Source: Tunturiibacter gelidiferens
GTDB lineage: Bacteria; Acidobacteriota; Terriglobia; Terriglobales; Acidobacteriaceae
Reading direction: 5' to 3'
Length of the DNA: 64,000 nt
Assembly: GCF_014201335.1 (NCBI RefSeq)
Contig: NZ_JACHEB010000001.1
Location: forward strand, 682,001 to 746,000
Every line of letters starts with the position of its first letter. Position 1 is the first letter of the stretch. Below, piece after piece: positions 59,924 through 64,000 of this stretch. The notes beneath the pieces were generated by a model, which worked only from the letters and a program-made list of their open reading frames with translations, was not told the DNA's origin and did no database searches. The translations under genes were made by a program, and so were the position numbers.

Positions 59924-60109
59924 TTAGCTGGCTTCTTTAGTCACAAGCACATCGCGACCCTTGTACGTACCGCACTTACGGCAGGCACGATGGGGAAGCT
60001 TGCGCTCGTGGCAGTTGGGGCACTCGGAGAGGCCGGTGGGAGTCAAAAAGTCGTGGCTGCGGCGCTTGGCAGTCCGTTGCTTGGAGTGGCGCCGTTTTGG
60101 ATTAGGCAT
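59924..60109 (-). CDS. rpmF: 50S ribosomal protein L32
   Basis: Ribosomal protein of 61 aa starting MPNPKRRHSKQRTAKRRSHD. Its zinc ribbon CPNCHERKLPHRACRKCG has four cysteines, so it is the zinc-binding form. The longer open frame (MPRPIERDTA...) adds no family sequence, and ATG 60109 is the known start. It lies between yceD and plsX in the same operon. Confidence 0.97.
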   Translation of the reverse strand: MPNPKRRHSKQRTAKRRSHDFLTPTGLSECPNCHERKLPHRACRKCGTYKGRDVLVTKEAS

Positions 60110-60179
60110 TGCAGTATCCCTTTCAATCGGCCGCGGCAATCACGCAAAAAAGCGCGCAGTCGACGAGGCAAAAACTTGA

Positions 60180-60737
60180 TTAGTGCTTCAACTCGAGCTT
60201 GTCCGCCAGCCCCGCAAGCGCGTTCCAACGCACATCGGCCGGAGCCTCATCGCAGGAGCATTTCGCTTGATTCAGATTCTGACCACAGCGCGGGCAAAGC
60301 CCTTTGCAGTCCGCCGTACAGAGAGTGCGACTCGGCAGGGAGAGTAACACCTGCTCACGCACCACATCCTCCAGCAAAAGACCGCTCTCTTGATAATACC
60401 CGATTTCGGTCTCGTCCGCAGTAATAGAACGCTCTCCGGCATCCGCATCCGCCGATTCGGGACGGAAAATGAGGTCAAACTCACCGGAAAGTGGCACCGC
60501 GACGGGATCGACACACCGCGCACACAGAATCTCGAAGGCCGCACTATAGTTCGCACGTAGCCGAATGTCGTTGACATGCGAACTCGAGCTGCGATGCTCG
60601 ATCAACAGATCAGCCACGCCATTCACTGGCAGCGGACCAACCTGCCGGATATCGGGGGCATAGTCCAGCTTCCCCTGAGGGATCACTTCATTGAATTCAA
60701 GCGGTTCATCGACGAGTTGGAGCGGAGTAATCAGCAC
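60180..60737 (-). CDS. yceD: YceD/DUF177-family protein
   Basis: Protein of 185 aa. DUF177 members in many bacteria sit directly before rpmF, as here, and are thought to help 23S rRNA or ribosome metabolism. Family marks are CARCVDPVAVPLSGEFDLIF and the C-terminal CTADCKGLCPRCGQNLNQ with cysteines in CxxxC and CxxC spacing; the E. coli protein lacks most of these. It extends 70 nt upstream of rpmF. It starts an operon whose other members make L32 and a phospholipid enzyme. Confidence 0.9.
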   Translation of the reverse strand: MLITPLQLVDEPLEFNEVIPQGKLDYAPDIRQVGPLPVNGVADLLIEHRSSSSHVNDIRLRANYSAAFEILCARCVDPVAVPLSGEFDLIFRPESADADAGERSITADETEIGYYQESGLLLEDVVREQVLLSLPSRTLCTADCKGLCPRCGQNLNQAKCSCDEAPADVRWNALAGLADKLELKH

Positions 60738-60832
60738 GATATTAAGCGTAGCAGGTTCCCGTCACAGATCAAATAGCCCCTGAAACGACGCGGCTTCGCG
60801 CCTCTTCTGAAACCGAGAGCCACTTCCCCTCC

Positions 60833-61783
60833 CTAGCTCGCAGGAGCAGCTCTTCGACGCCGCCCACTGATCAGATAAATTGCCGCCCGCAGCTCCAACA
60901 GAGGATCGTCCGAAGGCTCGATCCCGTCAACTCGCGGAATCGGATCGAAGATAATCTGCTTCTGCTCATGCGCAGTATCTGCAACCGGCGCGGTCAGAGT
61001 AAGCGTGCCGAGCTCCAAAACCTTCCGATCCTCCGGCCAATGATTCGTCGCATCATCGACCACGTCGCCGTCGTTTGCGATCTGCACCAGAACTTTGAAC
61101 CTGACCGGCCCCTTCGCAACCCGCTCGACGATCTCAGACATGAGGTAGTCCGGCGCTTTCGCCGCAGTCGCAGCATCGTCAAGATGATCATTCCCTGCCT
61201 CAGGAATAATTCGATAACGACCGAAGCGGCTGACTCCATCATTATTAGTGAACTTCATCGCGGTCACGCCAAAGTAGCTCTCGCGAGCGAAGCTCGAAGG
61301 CGCAGGCTTCGGAGCCTGCACAAATGCCAACGCCTTCGGGTGCGAACCAAGAAACGCTTCCAGCGGAGTTCCAGCGATGTTCTTGGGATCACTCGTAGCG
61401 AGCGCCTTCAGGAGCTCCAGAAACTCCTGTCCCGTCCTCACCGGAAAGCCATCGGTCGAGTGACTGACGATATCAGTATGAACGTGCTCAGCAAGGTTGA
61501 ATCGAACCGCAAATCCGCGGGGATTCGCATTCGGATCGTTATCGGGAACCAGAGGAATGCCTGTCGAGTCCGAGAACCGAACGGTCACCGGCGTCGACGA
61601 CCGAACGATGTGAGGCGCCTTGGTCAAGGTGCTGGCCTCGGCAGACGGCGTGAACGTACCAGTTAGCATGATGCCCTTGGCATGAGCTGGACGAAAGCCA
61701 GGATTCAGTCCAAAGATCGTGTCGAACTGCTGCAGAAGCTGCTCGCTGAGCGCAATAAGTTTTTCATCGGTAGGAAGCGGCAT
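60833..61783 (-). CDS. catalase-family peroxidase (SrpA-type mini-catalase)
   Basis: Heme protein of 316 aa, shorter than full catalases (about 480 or more). The distal His is in FRPAHAKGIMLTG. VRFSDSTGIPLVPDNDPNANPRGFAVRF is the conserved heme-cavity region. The proximal ligand Tyr is in DPLLELRAAIYLISG (R-x3-Y). The start MPLPTDEKLIALSEQLLQQF and the ending are typical of SrpA-like proteins, which act as peroxidases with organic co-substrates. No signal peptide is seen. It is separate from yceD, with about 95 nt between them. Confidence 0.92.
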   Translation of the reverse strand: MPLPTDEKLIALSEQLLQQFDTIFGLNPGFRPAHAKGIMLTGTFTPSAEASTLTKAPHIVRSSTPVTVRFSDSTGIPLVPDNDPNANPRGFAVRFNLAEHVHTDIVSHSTDGFPVRTGQEFLELLKALATSDPKNIAGTPLEAFLGSHPKALAFVQAPKPAPSSFARESYFGVTAMKFTNNDGVSRFGRYRIIPEAGNDHLDDAATAAKAPDYLMSEIVERVAKGPVRFKVLVQIANDGDVVDDATNHWPEDRKVLELGTLTLTAPVADTAHEQKQIIFDPIPRVDGIEPSDDPLLELRAAIYLISGRRRRAAPAS

Positions 61784-61942
61784 AATTTTTCTCCTGATCT
61801 CAATCTATTGGACTCTGATTCAGTCCAAGTTAGAACCGACTCTTCCTTCGATTAATTTGTTGGCACGAGAAGAAACACCTCGGGGACGACGAAGCAAGAA
61901 ATAGTTCGCATCTTTACCAGCCTGCAGTTACGTCCAATATCA

Positions 61943-62902
61943 ATGAGCAAGAAGTGGCAGGCATCGAACATTCCATCGATGACAGGCAAGCGTGTTCTCA
62001 TTACCGGCGCGAACAGCGGTATCGGCTACCACACAGCTTTGAAGCTCGCTCGCAAAGGAGCTCATGTCATCTTCGCATGCCGCGATCGGCAACGAGGTGA
62101 GGCAGCCCTCGCGCGCATGCAAGCTGATTCGCCAGGTACGCATGCTGAGCTGGCTCTCCTCGATCTCGCATCTCTAACCTCTATCCACGGTTTTGCTGCT
62201 ACAGAGCTTGCGCAGCATCGCCCACTACATCTGCTGATCAATAACGCCGGCGTTATGACCCCGCCACGCCGTCTGGAGACGGCCGATGGATTCGAGTTGC
62301 AATTCGGCACGAATGTCATCGGCCATTTCGCACTTACCGCGCTCCTTACGCCTGCTCTCGAGCGGGCTAGCATTGAATCTTCCGCAGGGGCAGGGGGGAG
62401 ACCTCGAGTGGTAACCATCGCGTCGATTGCGCATAAACGGGGACGCATCAACTTCGACGATCTGCAGTCCGCGCGAAAGTACTCTCCGATGAGTGCCTAT
62501 CAGCAATCAAAGCTAGCCAACCTGCTAATCGCCTTCGAACTCGACCGCCGATTACGCGCTGCCAGCTCAGACATCATGAGTGTCGCCGCTCATCCCGGCG
62601 TCGCTAACACCAATCTCTTCCAGTCGGGCCAATACTCCCCAGTTGAGAACAGCTTTCGCAACCTGCTTGGTCATGCCATCGGTATTGTGCTCAACACCGA
62701 TTCAGAAGGAGCCCTACCGACGCTCTATGCCGCAACCTCTCTCGACGCCCAAGACGCCGGTTACTATGGCCCGCAGGGTTTCCAGGAGATGCGTGGTGAA
62801 GAAGTGGGCCCGGCAAAGTTAGCTCCACAGGCAAATGACACCGCCGCTGCCGCCCGGTTATGGCAGATCTGCGAAGAGCTCACGGGGACCAAATTCCTGT
62901 AG
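61943..62902 (+). CDS. short-chain dehydrogenase (retinol-dehydrogenase-like)
   Basis: NAD(P)-dependent SDR of 319 aa, in the extended-loop group. Cofactor motif TGANSGIGYHTALKLA, an Arg after the second strand (FACRDRQRGEAA) favouring NADP, LLINNAGVM, and active-site Tyr-x3-Lys in SAYQQSKLANLL with the Ser in IASIAHKRG. The C-terminal part (YYGPQGFQEMRGEEVGPAKL) is as in retinol-dehydrogenase-like enzymes. Substrate is unknown. It is divergent from the catalase gene, 159 nt apart. Confidence 0.92.
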   Translation: MSKKWQASNIPSMTGKRVLITGANSGIGYHTALKLARKGAHVIFACRDRQRGEAALARMQADSPGTHAELALLDLASLTSIHGFAATELAQHRPLHLLINNAGVMTPPRRLETADGFELQFGTNVIGHFALTALLTPALERASIESSAGAGGRPRVVTIASIAHKRGRINFDDLQSARKYSPMSAYQQSKLANLLIAFELDRRLRAASSDIMSVAAHPGVANTNLFQSGQYSPVENSFRNLLGHAIGIVLNTDSEGALPTLYAATSLDAQDAGYYGPQGFQEMRGEEVGPAKLAPQANDTAAAARLWQICEELTGTKFL

Positions 62903-62922
62903 CGCTGTGTTAGGGCAATTTT

Positions 62923-64000
62923 ATGACGCCGACCATCTCATCCATATCTCCTGGAAGCATCGTCGCTGGCCCGCCTTCGCAGACAGTGACCTTCACCGGT
63001 ACGGGCTATGTTGCGTCCACAGCTGCGGCTCTGAATGGCACCGCACTACAAGCAAAATACGTCAGCGCGACGAGCTTGCAAGTGGCTGTGCCTGCGTCTG
63101 CGTTGGCTTCCGGACAGATAGTGAGTTTTGTTGCCTCAAATCCTTCGCCGGGAGGAGGCAACTCTGCAGCAGCGAGTTTCTCGATTATGAGTCCGACGCC
63201 TATTCTTACCGGGCTTTCGCCACAGACGGTACCTCAAGGTGCTGCAGCAACAGTTACGGTTAACGGCAGCGGCTGCGAGGCAAACTCCGTAGTTATGTGG
63301 AACGGCGTAGCTCGGCCTACGGTCTTCGTCAACGGCACGACGTTGCAGGTGTCATTAACGTCTATGGACTTGCAGAGCTATGGCACGGGCCAAATCACTA
63401 TCAACAATCCGGGGCCAGGCGGCAAAACTACGACTCCAACTGAACTTGTGGTGGCCGCAAACTTGCCAACGATCTTTTCCGTCAGCCCATCGAGTGTAGC
63501 GGTCAACGCCTCCTCGAATGTGCCGGTATCGGTTAGCATTTCCGGAAGTGGTTTTGCGCCAAACGCGACGGTTCAGGCCAATGGCCAGTTCGTTCGAGTA
63601 TCTAGTCAGAGCGCTACGAACATCCGTATCTCGATTCCACCGACGTTCTTTACTTCCGCAGGCTCGATCCAGATTGTAGTGAGCAATCCTGGTTCCCCTG
63701 CAGTTCAGTCGAACTACGCAACGGTGACCATAGCAACCCCCGCTGTTAGCTTCAGCATCACGCCAAACTCGGTGGCAGCCGGTAGTCCCGACACGCAGAT
63801 CACTGTCTCTGGAAGCAGCTTCTTCCAGGACTCCATAGTCGAATGGAATACCACACCGCTCAGCACCGCCTATGTAAGCTCCACTCAGTTGACGGCAGTT
63901 ATTCCGGCCTCGTTGATCTCGGGCTTTGCGCAGGCTAGCATTCAGGTTTCGACTCCGGAGTCTCAGGGCCAGCCCTTGCCTCCGCAGCCGTTCACAACGT
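62923..64000 (+). CDS. IPT/TIG-repeat protein, runs off the window end
   Basis: An open frame of 359 codons with no stop up to the window edge. It encodes tandem IPT/TIG (Ig-like) domains of about 80-90 residues, each starting PTISSISPGSIVAG, PTILTGLSPQTVPQG or PTIFSVSPSSVAVNA and containing TVTFTGTGY- or VSISGSGF-type strands; four full repeats are visible. Such repeats belong to secreted or surface proteins. Yet no signal peptide precedes the first repeat, no Shine-Dalgarno sequence is seen, and an in-frame stop lies 9 nt upstream of the ATG. Either the 5' end is lost or export uses another route. Confidence 0.85.
   Translation, partial: MTPTISSISPGSIVAGPPSQTVTFTGTGYVASTAAALNGTALQAKYVSATSLQVAVPASALASGQIVSFVASNPSPGGGNSAAASFSIMSPTPILTGLSPQTVPQGAAATVTVNGSGCEANSVVMWNGVARPTVFVNGTTLQVSLTSMDLQSYGTGQITINNPGPGGKTTTPTELVVAANLPTIFSVSPSSVAVNASSNVPVSVSISGSGFAPNATVQANGQFVRVSSQSATNIRISIPPTFFTSAGSIQIVVSNPGSPAVQSNYATVTIATPAVSFSITPNSVAAGSPDTQITVSGSSFFQDSIVEWNTTPLSTAYVSSTQLTAVIPASLISGFAQASIQVSTPESQGQPLPPQPFTT

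Noticed and set aside
58871..60424. 517-codon plus-strand frame over plsX, rpmF and yceD
   Set aside because: It covers three genes of a well-known operon on the other strand and has no domain of its own.

Overview
The window looks like part of a chromosome of an Acidobacteriota bacterium, probably family Acidobacteriaceae (Terriglobia). This is an inference from gene content: two 'VWFA-related' secreted proteins, an IPT/TIG-repeat surface protein, a GH2 enzyme of the exo-glucosaminidase/mannosidase type, a YidB and BON-LysM pair, and GC-rich codon use with frequent GTG/TTG starts. No phage, transposase, integrase or CRISPR array is visible; the region reads as ordinary chromosome with accessory patches.

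Layout. 1-4.2 kb: 5'-truncated metallo-beta-lactamase protein, a copC-copD pair, a VOC protein, and an AraC-type regulator broken by two frameshifts. 4.3-8.1 kb: repeat element A, then a minus-strand Fe-S operon in the order iscR-iscS-iscU-iscA-hscB. 8.3-9.2 kb: a 54-aa CxxC protein, pgsA and tRNA-Val(GAC). 9.8-14.1 kb: a TolC/EmrA/EmrB-type tripartite efflux operon. 14.2-26.2 kb: GH2 enzyme and a minus-strand RND efflux operon (adaptor, two permeases, NodT outer-membrane lipoprotein). 26.4-31 kb: rpmB, msrB, ridA, a MetE-like protein, YidB-like and BON-LysM proteins, then repeat element B. 31-36.9 kb: diguanylate cyclase, VWFA protein, prolyl oligopeptidase, a 51-aa exported peptide. 36.9-40.6 kb: trpF, trpC, tRNA-Leu(CAG), a histidine-phosphotransfer-like small protein, a response regulator with a histone-H1-like tail, and infC with an ATT start. 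41.0-43.1 kb: four tandem genes for near-identical exported peptides, then a seven-helix membrane protein. 43.2-50.2 kb: rpsA, HIT protein, DUF4440 protein, ABM protein, purA, second VWFA protein. 50.4-58.4 kb: membrane-anchored spermidine-synthase-like protein, mutM, ROK kinase, sthA, thiE-like, TSUP transporter with DUF1634 partner, cupin. 58.6-64 kb: repeat element C, plsX-rpmF-yceD, mini-catalase, SDR, and the start of an IPT-repeat protein that runs off the window.

Two observations stand out. (1) At 41051-41945 four tandem paralogues of 57-59 aa each have a signal peptide and an almost invariant C-terminal block (LPVPTCAP-D/N-DPNACGMGH). Most DNA differences in that block are synonymous, which indicates selection on the mature peptide. 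(2) Three intergenic regions (about 4.3-4.6, 30.8-31.0 and 58.6-58.9 kb) carry copies of one composite element: a conserved block, a TATAAT-like box, a hairpin whose stem sequence differs but whose pairing is kept, an AT-rich tail and a poly-G tract. All three lie in the same orientation, ending against the 3' end of a minus-strand gene.
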